Shown here: in pieces, positions 1 through 9,534 of the stretch
Numbering within the stretch: the stretch's first letter is position 1
Layout of the letters: the number at the start of each line of letters is the position of its first letter
From: UBA4459 sp963776205
GTDB lineage: Bacteria; Bacteroidota; Bacteroidia; Bacteroidales; F082
NCBI GenBank assembly: GCA_963776205.1
Contig: CAVZLR010000001.1
Coordinates: 248,001-312,000, forward strand
Direction: 5' to 3'
Length of the DNA: 64,000 nt
Translations under genes and position numbers: made by a program
Notes under the pieces: generated by a model
Told to the model about the DNA's origin: nothing
Databases searched by the model: none
The model's input: the letters and a program-made list of their open reading frames with translations, nothing else

Positions 1-1437
1 GGTACTTTACCCATATTATATTATGGTACGGAGGAACAAAAAGAAAAATACATTCCCAAACTGGCATCGGGCGAATTTATCGGCGCTTACTGCCTTACAG
101 AGGCTGATGCAGGTTCTGATGCCAATTCTGGTAAAACTAAGGCGAAGTTAAGCTCCGATGGAAAGTATTACATACTCAATGGCGTTAAAATCTGGATCAC
201 CAATGGCGGTGTAGCGGATTTATTGATCGTTTTTGCCAAAATTGATGACGACAAAAAATTAAGCGCATTTATAATTGAAACGGCATATGATGGAATTACC
301 ATTGGAGCTGACGAAGAAAAAATGGGAATAAAAGGTTCGTCAACTGTTCAAATATACCTGGATGATGTGAAAGTGCCGGTAGAAAACTTACTAGGCGAAA
401 GAAATGGCGGATTTAAAATTGCACTGAACATCCTCAACCTGGGAAGGATTAAACTGGCAGGAGCAACAACCGGAGCAAGCAAATCCTGTATTACACATGC
501 GGTAAATTATGCGAACGAACGCAAACAGTTTGGTCAACCGATAGCCAGCTTTGGAGCTATTAAACATAAATTGGCAGAAATGGTTATTCAGAATTTTGCT
601 GCTGAATCTTTAACATACAGGGCCAGTCAAAATATTGAAGATGCTATCCAGGCTTTAGTGGATGAAGGAATGGGTAAAAGCAAGGCCGCCTTGGAAGGTA
701 TCCGGCAATATGCCATTGAAGCTTCTATAGCCAAAGTATTTGGATCAGAAGCACTTGATTATGTTGTCGATGAAGGTGTTCAGGTTTATGGTGGTATGGG
801 TTATTCAGCAGAAACTCCTGTTGAAAAAGCCTATCGCGATTCACGGATCAACCGGATTTTTGAAGGTACGAATGAGATCAACCGGATGGTAATCGTTGGT
901 GAACTCATTAAACGAGGGTTGAAAGGTGAAATAGACCTGCTCACACCTGCAAAAGAAGTGGGTAAAGAACTGATGGGCATACCTGATTTTGGCAGTCCGA
1001 CTACGGATTATTTTGATTCGAAGAAAAAGATGATCGTTAATTTCAAAAAAAGCATTTTAATGGTAGCTGGTTCGGCCATTCAGAAATTCATGCAAGACAT
1101 TTCCAACGAGCAGGAATTACTGATCAATGCAGCCAATATGATCATGTGGACCTATGCCGCAGAATCCATGCTGTTACGTATTGAAAAGCTGAATGGTATG
1201 TATGATGAGGAGAAAATGAACATTTATAAAGACATACTTGACGTGTATATTTATGACATTGCACACAAAATCAACAAGGAAGGTGTTGATGCTGTAAATT
1301 CATTCGGAACCGGCGATGAAAAACAAGGTATGCTTATGGGTATGAAACGTTTTACTAAAGCAACTTCCGTTAATGTAATGGTGGCACGCCGAAGAATTGC
1401 TGATAAATTGATTGAAGATAACAAGTATAACTTTTAA
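1..1437 (+). CDS. Acyl-CoA dehydrogenase (5' end beyond window)
   Basis: FAD-dependent acyl-CoA dehydrogenase for the first oxidation step of beta-oxidation. The reading frame is open from base 1, so the start lies upstream of the window; the first Met-like codon at 223 (TTG) is internal. The visible part begins in the middle domain: YGTEEQKEKYIPKLASGE, then the conserved TEADAGSDA and VKIWITNGG segments. Later come the C-terminal domain motifs ERKQFGQPI, VQVYGGMGYSAE and RINRIFEGTNEINRM. About 180 residues follow the EGTNEINR motif, so this is the long form (around 590-600 residues in full) common in Bacteroidota rather than the 380-residue form seen at 19398. Its neighbours (thioesterase, acyl-CoA ligase, HdrD-like oxidoreductase) place it in fatty-acid oxidation. 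Chain-length specificity cannot be read from sequence. Confidence 0.93.
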   Translation, partial: GTLPILYYGTEEQKEKYIPKLASGEFIGAYCLTEADAGSDANSGKTKAKLSSDGKYYILNGVKIWITNGGVADLLIVFAKIDDDKKLSAFIIETAYDGITIGADEEKMGIKGSSTVQIYLDDVKVPVENLLGERNGGFKIALNILNLGRIKLAGATTGASKSCITHAVNYANERKQFGQPIASFGAIKHKLAEMVIQNFAAESLTYRASQNIEDAIQALVDEGMGKSKAALEGIRQYAIEASIAKVFGSEALDYVVDEGVQVYGGMGYSAETPVEKAYRDSRINRIFEGTNEINRMVIVGELIKRGLKGEIDLLTPAKEVGKELMGIPDFGSPTTDYFDSKKKMIVNFKKSILMVAGSAIQKFMQDISNEQELLINAANMIMWTYAAESMLLRIEKLNGMYDEEKMNIYKDILDVYIYDIAHKINKEGVDAVNSFGTGDEKQGMLMGMKRFTKATSVNVMVARRRIADKLIEDNKYNF

Positions 1438-1439
1438 TC

Positions 1440-1538
1440 CGTCATAGCGAACACAGCGGGAAGAAATAGGGAAGTGTAAAGCGATCTAAATTTTAATGCG
1501 AATTAGATTGCTTCGCACTTCGTTGCTCGCAATGACGC
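1440..1538. repeat. Palindromic intergenic repeat (GTCATAGCGA...TCGCAATGAC)
   Basis: Imperfect inverted repeat filling the gap between the dehydrogenase and the thioesterase genes. The left arm GTCATAGCGA and right arm TCGCAATGAC are complementary with one mismatch; inner arms AGCGATCT and AGATTGCT also pair. It belongs to the same class as the other AATGAC-bounded intergenic elements here (6038-6241, 13004-13132), though its sequence differs. Such REP/MITE-like units are common in Bacteroidota intergenic regions; mobility is not shown by this sequence. Confidence 0.6.
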
Positions 1539-1548
1539 AACATATGAT

Positions 1549-2028
1549 ATGGAAAGAGAAAACAACATCCGGAAACTGGGCAACAGCAATTTTCACATGA
1601 AATTATTCATGCTGAAAAACTTGCCCATGGCATTTCTGGCGGGATTAAAAGTGATTGAAATTGACAGTTCGAAAGCAACGGTCACCGTTCCATATAAATG
1701 TCTCAACAAAAATCCTTTCCGGTCCATTTATTTTGCAGTGCTTAGCATGGCGGCAGAATTAGCTACAGGCATACTGGCCATGGCTGCCATAAAAGATTAC
1801 TCTGTTCCTGTATCTATGCTCGTGCTCGAAATGAAAGCCGGATTTCAAAAAAAAGCAAGGACAAAAATTACTTTCAAATGCGAAGAAGGAAAGAAATTTG
1901 GTGCAGCCGTTGCTAAAAGTATTGAAACAGGAGAAGGACAAACAGTAGAAGTTACTTCAACAGGTTACGATTTGGAAGGAGATATTGTTGCTGAATTTAA
2001 ATTTACATGGACATTCAAGCCAAAGTAG
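1549..2028 (+). CDS. DUF4442/PaaI-like hotdog thioesterase
   Basis: A 159-residue protein with the hotdog-fold pattern of the DUF4442 family: an N-terminal stretch around KLFMLKNLPMAFLAGLKVIEID, a central helix with SMAAELATGILAM, and repeated beta-strand segments ending in AEFKFTWTFKPK. Family knowledge suggests acyl-CoA thioester hydrolysis, but no substrate can be inferred. It starts at ATG 1549 and ends 45 nt before an acyl-CoA synthetase gene in the same direction, which suits a role in acyl-CoA turnover within the same transcription unit. There is no signal peptide, so it should be cytoplasmic. Confidence 0.75.
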   Translation: MERENNIRKLGNSNFHMKLFMLKNLPMAFLAGLKVIEIDSSKATVTVPYKCLNKNPFRSIYFAVLSMAAELATGILAMAAIKDYSVPVSMLVLEMKAGFQKKARTKITFKCEEGKKFGAAVAKSIETGEGQTVEVTSTGYDLEGDIVAEFKFTWTFKPK

Positions 2029-2073
2029 AATGAAATAAAAAAATTACTAAATTAACCGCTCAATCCAAAAACC

Positions 2074-3849
2074 ATGAAAGTACTCAGAACCTTTGACATT
2101 GTAGATAACCTACTTGATAATTACAAAAAAGACGATGCCCTTGCAGTAAAACGTTTTGGCAAATGGGAAAAGTTCAGCACAGAAGCATATGCCCACAACG
2201 CCAATCTGTTCAGTTACGGCCTGCTAGCTATGGGGTTTAAAAAACAGGATAAAATTATCACTGTCTCAAACAACCGGCCCGAATGGAATTTTATGGACAT
2301 TGGAATGAGCCAGGTGGGTGTGGTACACGTACCTGTTTATCCCACTATTGGAACGGATGAATATGAGCATATTCTGGTTCACTCAGATGCCAGAATCATC
2401 ATAGTCTCCTCGCAGGAATACTATGAAAAGATCAAACCCATTGCCGATAAATCTCCCAACATCGAAAAGGTTTATACGATTGATGAGGTTAAAGGTGCAC
2501 CCAATTGGGAAGAAATTATAGAACTAGGGAAAAAAAATGAAGGTAAGTTCAAAGAAGAAGTTGTAAAAATTAAAAAAGCCATTCAACCGGATGAATTGAT
2601 GTCTATTATCTATACTTCCGGAACAACTGGTAGGTCAAAAGGGGTGATGTTATGTCACAGGAATTTTATCTCCAATGTAGAAGCTTGTCAGAACATATTA
2701 CCCATTAACGAAAAACATCTTTTTTTAAGTTTTCTTCCACTCTGCCATGTATTCGAACGAATGGTCACTTATTTCTGGCAGTTCATGGGCGCTTCTGTAT
2801 ACTATGCCGAGAATTTTGAAACTATCGGTGAAAACATGAGGGAAGTGAAACCTCATGGATTTGCAGCTGTTCCACGAGTTGTAGAAAAACTCTTTGATAA
2901 AATTCTATTAAAAGGAAAAGAACTTACTGGAATTAAGAAAAGTTTATTCTTCTGGGCTGTAAATCTTGGTTTAAAGTACGAGTTAAACAATGCCAATGGC
3001 TGGTGGTATGAAACCCAGCTAAAATTAGCTAACAAATTAATATTCAGCAAATGGCGAGAAGCATTGGGCGGAAATGTGTTTATTATCGTATCAGGTAGTG
3101 CGCCTTTGCAGCCTCGACTGGCCCGGATTTTCACTTCTGCCGGATTACCGATACAGGAAGGCTATGGTTTAACAGAAACATCACCGGTAATTGCGGTGAA
3201 CCATGCCAAGTATCCTTTGCTGCAATTTGGAACGGTTGGACCTATTGTCAACAATATTGAAGTTAAAATCGCTGAAGACGGTGAAATCCTGATGAAGGGT
3301 CCAAGCCTGATGATGGGTTACTACAAAGATTCTGAAAAAACTGCAGAAGTAATTGATAAAGATGGCTGGTTCCATACCGGTGATATTGGCGAAATTCACG
3401 AACATAACATCCTTCAAATTACCGACAGGAAAAAGGAAATTTTTAAACTATCCACCGGAAAGTATGTGGCACCACAAATAGTTGAAAATAAGTTTAAAGA
3501 ATCGCAGCTGATTGAACAACTGATGGTGGTAGGTGCCGGCGAAAAATATGCCGCGGCTATTATTTCTCCTGCATTTGAATATTTACACGGATGGTGCTTT
3601 AAAAATGGTATCAAATTCAGAGATAATGCCGATCTTATTAAAAAACCAAAAGTACTCGACAGGTACCAGAAAGAAATCGACAAACTGAATGAAACACTCG
3701 GACGGCATAATCAGATTAAAAAGTTTGAACTAACTGCCGATGAATGGACACCGCTAACAGGCGAATTGTCACCTACCCTGAAACTGCGCCGTAAAGAAAT
3801 TAAAGACAAGTACCGTGCAGAATTCGACAGGCTGTACGGTTATGCATAA
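2074..3849 (+). CDS. Long-chain acyl-CoA synthetase (AMP-forming)
   Basis: Activates free fatty acids to acyl-CoA through an acyl-adenylate. The 591-residue length matches the FadD15-like branch. Visible ANL-superfamily motifs are the P-loop-like YTSGTTGRSKG (about residues 180-190), GYGLTETSP in the core, and GWFHTGDIGE followed by ITDRKKEIFKLSTGKY at the hinge to the C-terminal domain, which carries the catalytic-lysine region. No signal peptide or membrane segment is evident; enzymes of this group associate peripherally with the inner membrane. It sits between a thioesterase and a membrane Fe-S oxidoreductase in the same orientation. Substrate chain length is inferred from family only. Confidence 0.93.
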   Translation: MKVLRTFDIVDNLLDNYKKDDALAVKRFGKWEKFSTEAYAHNANLFSYGLLAMGFKKQDKIITVSNNRPEWNFMDIGMSQVGVVHVPVYPTIGTDEYEHILVHSDARIIIVSSQEYYEKIKPIADKSPNIEKVYTIDEVKGAPNWEEIIELGKKNEGKFKEEVVKIKKAIQPDELMSIIYTSGTTGRSKGVMLCHRNFISNVEACQNILPINEKHLFLSFLPLCHVFERMVTYFWQFMGASVYYAENFETIGENMREVKPHGFAAVPRVVEKLFDKILLKGKELTGIKKSLFFWAVNLGLKYELNNANGWWYETQLKLANKLIFSKWREALGGNVFIIVSGSAPLQPRLARIFTSAGLPIQEGYGLTETSPVIAVNHAKYPLLQFGTVGPIVNNIEVKIAEDGEILMKGPSLMMGYYKDSEKTAEVIDKDGWFHTGDIGEIHEHNILQITDRKKEIFKLSTGKYVAPQIVENKFKESQLIEQLMVVGAGEKYAAAIISPAFEYLHGWCFKNGIKFRDNADLIKKPKVLDRYQKEIDKLNETLGRHNQIKKFELTADEWTPLTGELSPTLKLRRKEIKDKYRAEFDRLYGYA

Positions 3850-3949
3850 TCCTCAACCCAATATATATGACTGTTAATTTATTAACGATTTAGTAAGTTG
3901 CAAACGAATTCAATAACGGGTTAATGTCAAATCTTTAAATGATCTCCTT

Positions 3950-6025
3950 ATGATATCAAGCATCGTTTTCATCCTCATTCTTATTATTACGATTGTTCTT
4001 TTTTACAAAAACGTAAGCGTCATTGTTAACAATATAAATCTTGGCAAGGACCTCAATATTAATGACAATAAACCGGAACGCTGGAAAAGAATGTTCAGGG
4101 TAGCCATTGGACAGAGTAAAATGGTGAAAAGACCTGTTTCTGGCATTTTGCACATCATGGTTTATGCAGGGTTTATACTTGTCAATATAGAAATGCTGGA
4201 GATTATGATTGATGGGGTAGCAGGGACACACAGGGTGTTTAGTTTTTTACCTTTCTATAATGTTTTGATTTCATTTTTTGAATTTTTTGGATTATCTGTA
4301 ATAATAGCTTGTGTGGTCTTTTTATTTAGAAGAAATGTGCTCAGAGTGAAAAGGTTTCATAGTCCAGAAATGACACGCTGGCCCCTTTCGGATGCCAATA
4401 TTATCCTGATAACTGAAATTCTTTTAATGTCAGCGCTGTTTTTCATGAATGCTGCCGACAGGATATTACAATTAAGAGGCGTTGAACACTATGCTGAGAC
4501 CGGAACAGTTTTACTAAGCGGATTCCTTATTCCACTATTAACTAATTTGCCAGACAGCTCATTGATTTTTATCGAAAAAGCAGGATGGTGGTTTCATATT
4601 GTGGGGGTATTCGTTTTCCTGAATTATATCCCCTATTCAAAACATTTTCACGTTTTTCTGTCCTTTCCAAATGTATATTATTCAAAGCTGAAACCTGCCA
4701 CCTACATCAGTAATATGGATGCTATTACGAACGAGGTAAAAGTGGCCATGGGTGTGTTGGGTGAAGATGCTGTAGCAGATGTGGAAATCGAACGCTTTGG
4801 CGCCAAAGATGCCAAAGATCTGAATTGGAAAAGCCTGATGGATGCCTATACCTGCACCGAATGCGGCAGATGCACAGCCGTTTGTCCGGCCAACATCACG
4901 GGCAAACTGCTTTCTCCAAGAAAGATCATGATGGATACCCGCGACCGAATTGAAGAAGTGGGTCATCATATGGTGGGGATGAGCATCAAAGCCGATGAGG
5001 CTCAAACTTTGCTCGGTTCTTACATCACCCCTGAAGAAATATGGGCCTGTACCACCTGTAATGCATGTACCAATGAATGCCCGGTGGATATTGACCAGGT
5101 GTCGATCATCATGGAATTGAGAAGGTATATGTACCTCGAAGAAGCCGGAGGATCAGGTACACTGAATGCTGCCATTACCAATATTGAGAACAATGGTGCC
5201 CCATGGCAATTTTCTCCGGAAGACCGCATGCTTTGGGCTGAAGGAATGGAAGTGCCTACCATGGCCAGCCAACTGGCACAGGGAAAGGCTCCTGAATACC
5301 TGTTCTGGATCGGCTCCGCCGGAGCTTTTGATGACAGGTACAAAAAGGTGACCCGTGAGTTTGTAAAAATTCTGAACCATTTGAAGATTGATTATGCCTT
5401 GCTTGGCACCGAGGAAAGCGATAGCGGTGATATCGCCAGACGTGCAGGCAACGAAATGGTTTTCCAGATGCAGGCCATGATGAATATTGAAGTACTGAAT
5501 GGATATGAGGTGAAAAAGATCATTACCTGCGACCCGCATGATTTCAACACCATTAAAAATGAATATCCTGACCTTGGCGGTAACTATGAGATCATGCACC
5601 ACTCGCAGTTTTTGCAACAAATGATCGCAGATGGCAAATTAAACCTGAATAGAGGCGAATTAAAAGACAAGAAGATTACCTTCCACGACCCTTGCTACTT
5701 AGGTAGAGGAAATAAAGAATATGAAGCGCCCCGTTCTGTGCTGGATGCATTGCCTGCTGACAAAGTGGAGATGAAACGTAACAAACAGTTTGCTTTATGT
5801 TGTGGCGCCGGTGGCGGACAAATGTTCAAGGAAGCCGAAAAAGGAGATAAAGAAGTATTTATCGAACGCACTGAAGAAGCCCTGGCAACCGGTTGCAATA
5901 TCATAGCAACGGCTTGTCCATTCTGTATGACCATGATGACGGATGGCATCAAATATCAAAACCGGGAAGAAGACGTTAAAAACTATGATATCGCAGAGCT
6001 GGTAAGTATGAGTCTAACATTGTAA
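3950..6025 (+). CDS. Membrane HdrD-like Fe-S/cytochrome b oxidoreductase (putative ETF:menaquinone oxidoreductase)
   Basis: 691 residues in three parts. The N-terminal third has about six hydrophobic segments with histidines placed like NarI-type heme b ligands (GILHIMVYAG, GWWFHIVGVF). The middle has two ferredoxin-type clusters, CTECGRCTAVCP and CTTCNACTNECPVD. The C-terminal part has two CCG-type (HdrD/GlpC) modules, including HDPCYLGRGN followed by CCGAGGG and ATACPFCMTM. This domain set is that of membrane ETF:(methyl)menaquinone oxidoreductases (EMO type), which take electrons from acyl-CoA dehydrogenases via ETF and pass them to the quinone pool. The acyl-CoA dehydrogenase and etfBA genes in this window support that role; the specific electron donor is an inference. 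It replaces the FAD-type ETF-QO, which is not seen here. Confidence 0.85.
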   Translation: MISSIVFILILIITIVLFYKNVSVIVNNINLGKDLNINDNKPERWKRMFRVAIGQSKMVKRPVSGILHIMVYAGFILVNIEMLEIMIDGVAGTHRVFSFLPFYNVLISFFEFFGLSVIIACVVFLFRRNVLRVKRFHSPEMTRWPLSDANIILITEILLMSALFFMNAADRILQLRGVEHYAETGTVLLSGFLIPLLTNLPDSSLIFIEKAGWWFHIVGVFVFLNYIPYSKHFHVFLSFPNVYYSKLKPATYISNMDAITNEVKVAMGVLGEDAVADVEIERFGAKDAKDLNWKSLMDAYTCTECGRCTAVCPANITGKLLSPRKIMMDTRDRIEEVGHHMVGMSIKADEAQTLLGSYITPEEIWACTTCNACTNECPVDIDQVSIIMELRRYMYLEEAGGSGTLNAAITNIENNGAPWQFSPEDRMLWAEGMEVPTMASQLAQGKAPEYLFWIGSAGAFDDRYKKVTREFVKILNHLKIDYALLGTEESDSGDIARRAGNEMVFQMQAMMNIEVLNGYEVKKIITCDPHDFNTIKNEYPDLGGNYEIMHHSQFLQQMIADGKLNLNRGELKDKKITFHDPCYLGRGNKEYEAPRSVLDALPADKVEMKRNKQFALCCGAGGGQMFKEAEKGDKEVFIERTEEALATGCNIIATACPFCMTMMTDGIKYQNREEDVKNYDIAELVSMSLTL

Positions 6026-6037
6026 CTTATAACTCCT

Positions 6038-6241
6038 GTCATTTCTATCAGTGGGAGACCTGTCTGCCGACAGGGAAGTGAACGACTGAGAAATCTTAAA
6101 AAGTCTGGTGTCATTTCGAACGAACGGAGTGAGGAGAAATCTCCTGAGCACAAGGGTTTTTCCCGGGGGATTTCTCGCTATGCTCGAAATGTCAGGGAAA
6201 TATTTGGGGGATTCCTCCTCGCTTTGCTCCCTCGAAATGAC
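6038..6241. repeat. Composite palindromic repeat, GTCATTTCGA family
   Basis: About 200 nt containing several related units: GTCATTTCGAACGAACGGAG with following GAGAAATCTCC, then inverted units GGATTTCTCGCTATGCTCGA with AATGTC, and a last unit ending CCCTCGAAATGAC. The outer ends (GTCATTTC and GAAATGAC) are complementary, so the element can fold into nested hairpins. It lies between the convergent ends of the oxidoreductase gene and the HMA gene and may also help transcription end. A related copy is at 13004-13132. Confidence 0.7.
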
Positions 6242-6248
6242 AATACCG

Positions 6249-6602
6249 TTAATGCGGCTCCACATCTTTCTGGCAACAGGCCGGTAAACGATCGTGCGCT
6301 TTTTGGTCAGCCGGCATATCATCAGCATCATAACCAATCTTTGTGACAGCTATTTTTAATTTTTCCTCTGTTGTTTTATTGTTTTTATAAACAATAGTGA
6401 GGACTTTCGTTTCTGAATCAAGTTCAACCGCTTTTACGCCTTTTTCAAAAGCCATATCATGTTCCAGCCTTTCTTTACAATCATTGCATTTAGCAGAAGT
6501 TTGTATTGAAACAGTATCTATTATAACCTTATTATCCTGCGCATTCATTTGCAAAGCCGCAAAGCTTAATAAAATGACAGGAATGATCTTTATTATTTTC
6601 AT
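6249..6602 (-). CDS. Secreted heavy-metal-associated (HMA) domain protein
   Basis: 117 residues with a cleavable signal peptide (MKIIKIIPVILLSFAALQMNA). The mature part is a ferredoxin-like HMA fold with the metal site at SAKCNDCKERLE (Cys39 and Cys42, a CxxC motif) and the later hydrophobic segment KIAVTKIGYDADDMPAD typical of MerP/CopZ-like domains. A CC pair follows near the C-terminus (LPACCQKD). It is the last gene of a minus-strand set with a TonB receptor and a HYC_CC_PP protein, so a role in periplasmic handling of a metal ion, perhaps copper, is likely. The metal cannot be told from sequence. Confidence 0.85.
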   Translation of the reverse strand: MKIIKIIPVILLSFAALQMNAQDNKVIIDTVSIQTSAKCNDCKERLEHDMAFEKGVKAVELDSETKVLTIVYKNNKTTEEKLKIAVTKIGYDADDMPADQKAHDRLPACCQKDVEPH

Positions 6603-6617
6603 GTCTGAATTTTTTAA

Positions 6618-8835
6618 TTATTTATTTATTGTAAATCTAATACCAGCATACACTTTGATACCACTCACCGGCCCCCAAACCATTGATGAGTCAAAATATT
6701 CCCCAAATGGTTCATTCGGCTGAATAATTGGATTGTTTTGTTTATAGTTTGTCAGATTCTCACCCCCGATATATACATCCCAACGTTTAAAATACTTGGT
6801 TACCTGTGCATTCAGCAAAGCATACACAGGTGATCGTTCAGGACTTTGGTATATCTACCGGATTAAATCCTGAGTAAGGCAACCGCTGGTCACCATTAAG
6901 TTGCAGATTCATATCGAATTGCCATTTCTTTAAATTGGTTTGATATGATGCCGAAAGCAAGCCTATGTATTTGCTTACAAATGGCTTTTCTTTCAATTCT
7001 TCACCAATAGTGGTTTTTACATCATTGTAGCGAAATGCCAGTTTTAATTCAAAGCGATCAATTGGTTCATACTGCGCTTCCAGCTGAATACTATTTGAAT
7101 AAGATTGTCCATCCAGGTTATAAATATATACGATGAAGGGATCTTCTTCCCTGTCAAGGATCACCTGGTTATTGAAATTTGTGTAGAAATAATCGGCAGT
7201 CAACACCAACTCTTTCGCCCCGATATCAATATAGGCAGTATAAGTCAATCCAAAGTTCCATGAGGATTCAATGTCCAGTTCTTCTAAAAACCGGATGTTC
7301 TTTGAAGTAGCCAGTACTGACGTGTTTTCAGCAATTACGTTAGCTGTTCTGTATCCCCTACCAAAACTTAACCTGACGATATTGTGTTCGTTGACGTTGT
7401 ACTTGGCATGTAAACGAGGTGTAAATAACCACCCATATAAATTATTATTGTCCAGACGAATACCAGCGATAATATTCAGATTTTTGAAATTTGAATATGT
7501 GTATTGAAAAAAGCCTCCGGTCACCTGTTCATTCCTTAACCAGCTTGTATCATTTAACTGCTGGTTATAATTATCGAGTGAATAACTTATTCCTGTGGTG
7601 TATTGGTGACGCGTATCATTGATATAGGATTGAAACATCAGGTTTCCATAATAGGAAAATTGATCTGCAGTATAATCATTCAATCCATAAAAGGAAGTTA
7701 CATCATGGTAAACCACCTGGTTTTGAAACCCGACACTTGATTTATCCCTGTTCTTTAAAATATATCCCAATTTAAAAAAGCCTTCATATCTATCCGTTTC
7801 CACCTCAATTCCGTAGCCATTTTCAACATCATGGGGTTTTCCCGGATCAAAATTCATTTGTCCTCCCTGGCGATTTTCTGTCAGGTATTTAATCCCAAAT
7901 TGCATCCGTAGATTTTCTCCTTTATATTTCCAACGGTTAAAAAGATTAAGCTGTTCCACTAAAGGATCATCCAGAAATGAATCATTGTTATCATCGTGTT
8001 TGGTGCCGTTATATTCGGCATGCACAAAAATCATCGTGCTCCATTTATCATTCAGGTCGAACCGAGTATTCAGGTTGCCTTCCACTTTTCCCATCTGGTT
8101 TCCATAAAGGTTCAGAAACATCTTTTCGCCTTCATCAGGTTTTTTGTATTCAATATTGATCTGCCCGGCCATGGCTTCATAGCCATTGATGACAGAAGAA
8201 GTTCCTTTTGAGACCTGTATGGATTCCATCCAACTGCCCGGAACATAGCCCAACCTGTACGGTATGGAAAGCCCTCGTAAATTTGGCATATTTTCAGTTA
8301 GCATTTGAGTGTAAATCCCTGCCAATCCCAATATCTGAATTTGCTTGGCCCCAGTAGCTGCATCAGCATAACTCACATCCACCGATGCACTGTTTTCAAA
8401 ACTTTCCGATAGATTACAACATGCAGCCTTCTGTAATTCTCCTTCATTAATGCTTGTAATTCCTCTCGTTTCAGTTCTTGACAGGTGGCTACTGGCTTTC
8501 CTTGAGACAACTTCTACTTCATCCAGGTTTTGCAAATGATCCAGCGTAACATGCACATGACCAAAGCCTGTTTTATTCAGGTTGATCGTATCGCTCTGGT
8601 AACTCACATAGCTCACCACCAGCTTTTTAGGTGCTTTTTTATCCAGTAACAAATTGAAATGACCTTCAGTATTCGTCACAGTTCCATTTAAAGTGTTTAA
8701 CTGTATTACATTGGCACCAACCAGCGGACTACTCTCGCCACCGATCATTTCAAATACACCACCTGCTACCTGTTGCGGATATATTGTAGTTAACTGCCAT
8801 AAAATAAGGCAGATAACTATTATAAATTTCTTCAT
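6618..8835 (-). pseudogene. TonB-dependent receptor, interrupted by a frameshift near its 3' end
   Basis: Outer-membrane TonB-dependent receptor, probably for a metal complex. From ATG 8835 the first frame gives 665 residues: signal peptide (MKKFIIVICLILWQLTTIYP), CarboxypepD_reg-like beta domain (GESSPLVGANVIQLNTLNGT), plug domain (GAKQIQILGLAGIYTQMLTE, then VSKGTSSVINGYEAMAGQIN) and most of the beta-barrel. This frame stops at 6838 (VDIPKS, stop). The missing barrel end is in the +1 frame, reading SPERSPVYALLNAQVTKYF to the terminal GIRFTINK at 6618. One inserted base or two lost bases near 6840-6850 explains the break, for instance one extra C in the CCAAAG run. Either a recent mutation or a sequencing error; without the last strands the barrel should not fold. 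Confidence 0.88.
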
Positions 8836-8898
8836 GATTAAAATAATTTAACTCTTACTAAAAATGATAGGTCCAGCTATATCAAAGCTGTTAATGGG

Positions 8899-9366
8899 TT
8901 AAATTATTGGGGCGGGGTCTATTTTTTGCTGCTGAATGGCGAGCAGAAGCTCTTTACCATAACTGCCAGGCGGCAATTCATCAGTATTTTGTAAATCATT
9001 GGTGTCAAATTCGTCAGCTTCTTCAATCCATATTATGGTACGAATAAATAGCCTGGCATCCATAATCTTTAACTTCTGAAACTCGCCTGGAATATTAAAA
9101 GATAGGGCCAGTTTAAAAACCTGCTTCTGTGTGGCGCAGCAATCTGAATCTGCTATTCCAGAATTGCAAGTGCTTTTTTCAGCACAGCATGATTCTATTT
9201 CATTGTCCACTTCGTGATGCTCACAGTTTGCATCTTCAACAAAAATACTCTTATAAATATCTTCCGATTCAGAACAGTAATGTGAATAAACGGTTACACC
9301 GGTTGTTGCCCATAAAAAAGCAACAAATAAAATGAAACTCGTTATTAAACTAATTAGTTTTTTCAC
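8899..9366 (-). CDS. HYC_CC_PP family protein
   Basis: 155 residues with an N-terminal hydrophobic signal segment. The family hallmarks are visible: SHYCSE (His29-Tyr30-Cys31), two CC pairs (ESCCAEK at about 60-61 and SDCCATQ at about 76-77) and ELPPGSYGKELL near residue 131. In Bacteroidota, members are found next to TonB receptors and HMA proteins, as here, and the cysteines and histidines suggest metal binding in the periplasm. It is the first gene of the minus-strand metal locus, 63 nt upstream of the receptor. The molecular function is not established. Confidence 0.8.
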   Translation of the reverse strand: MKKLISLITSFILFVAFLWATTGVTVYSHYCSESEDIYKSIFVEDANCEHHEVDNEIESCCAEKSTCNSGIADSDCCATQKQVFKLALSFNIPGEFQKLKIMDARLFIRTIIWIEEADEFDTNDLQNTDELPPGSYGKELLLAIQQQKIDPAPII

Positions 9367-9475
9367 ACTGTACTATTTGATAAAGCAAAAATAACAGAAT
9401 ATTTTATGATGAATTGTTAAATATTTTCTAAAACCGATCCGAATACTTATAATTCAATGAAAATCCATGCAAATT

Positions 9476-9509
9476 TTGCTTCATTTTCAGGCATATTTTA
9501 GTAAATTTG
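9476..9509 (+). promoter_or_regulatory. Bacteroidota-type promoter upstream of enoyl-CoA hydratase
   Basis: A -7 element TAAATTTG at 9502-9509 matches TAnnTTTG. A TTTG at 9476-9479 lies 22 nt upstream, close to the usual 19-21 spacing for the -33 element. The first gene starts at 9535, giving a leader of about 20 nt. Confidence 0.5.
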
Positions 9510-9534
9510 GTATCCTTTTAAAGCATCCGATAAT

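Noticed and set aside
5153..5620. 155-residue minus-strand ORF inside the HdrD-like gene, and similar antisense ORFs
   Set aside because: They are reverse-frame shadows of real genes without start signals or domain motifs.
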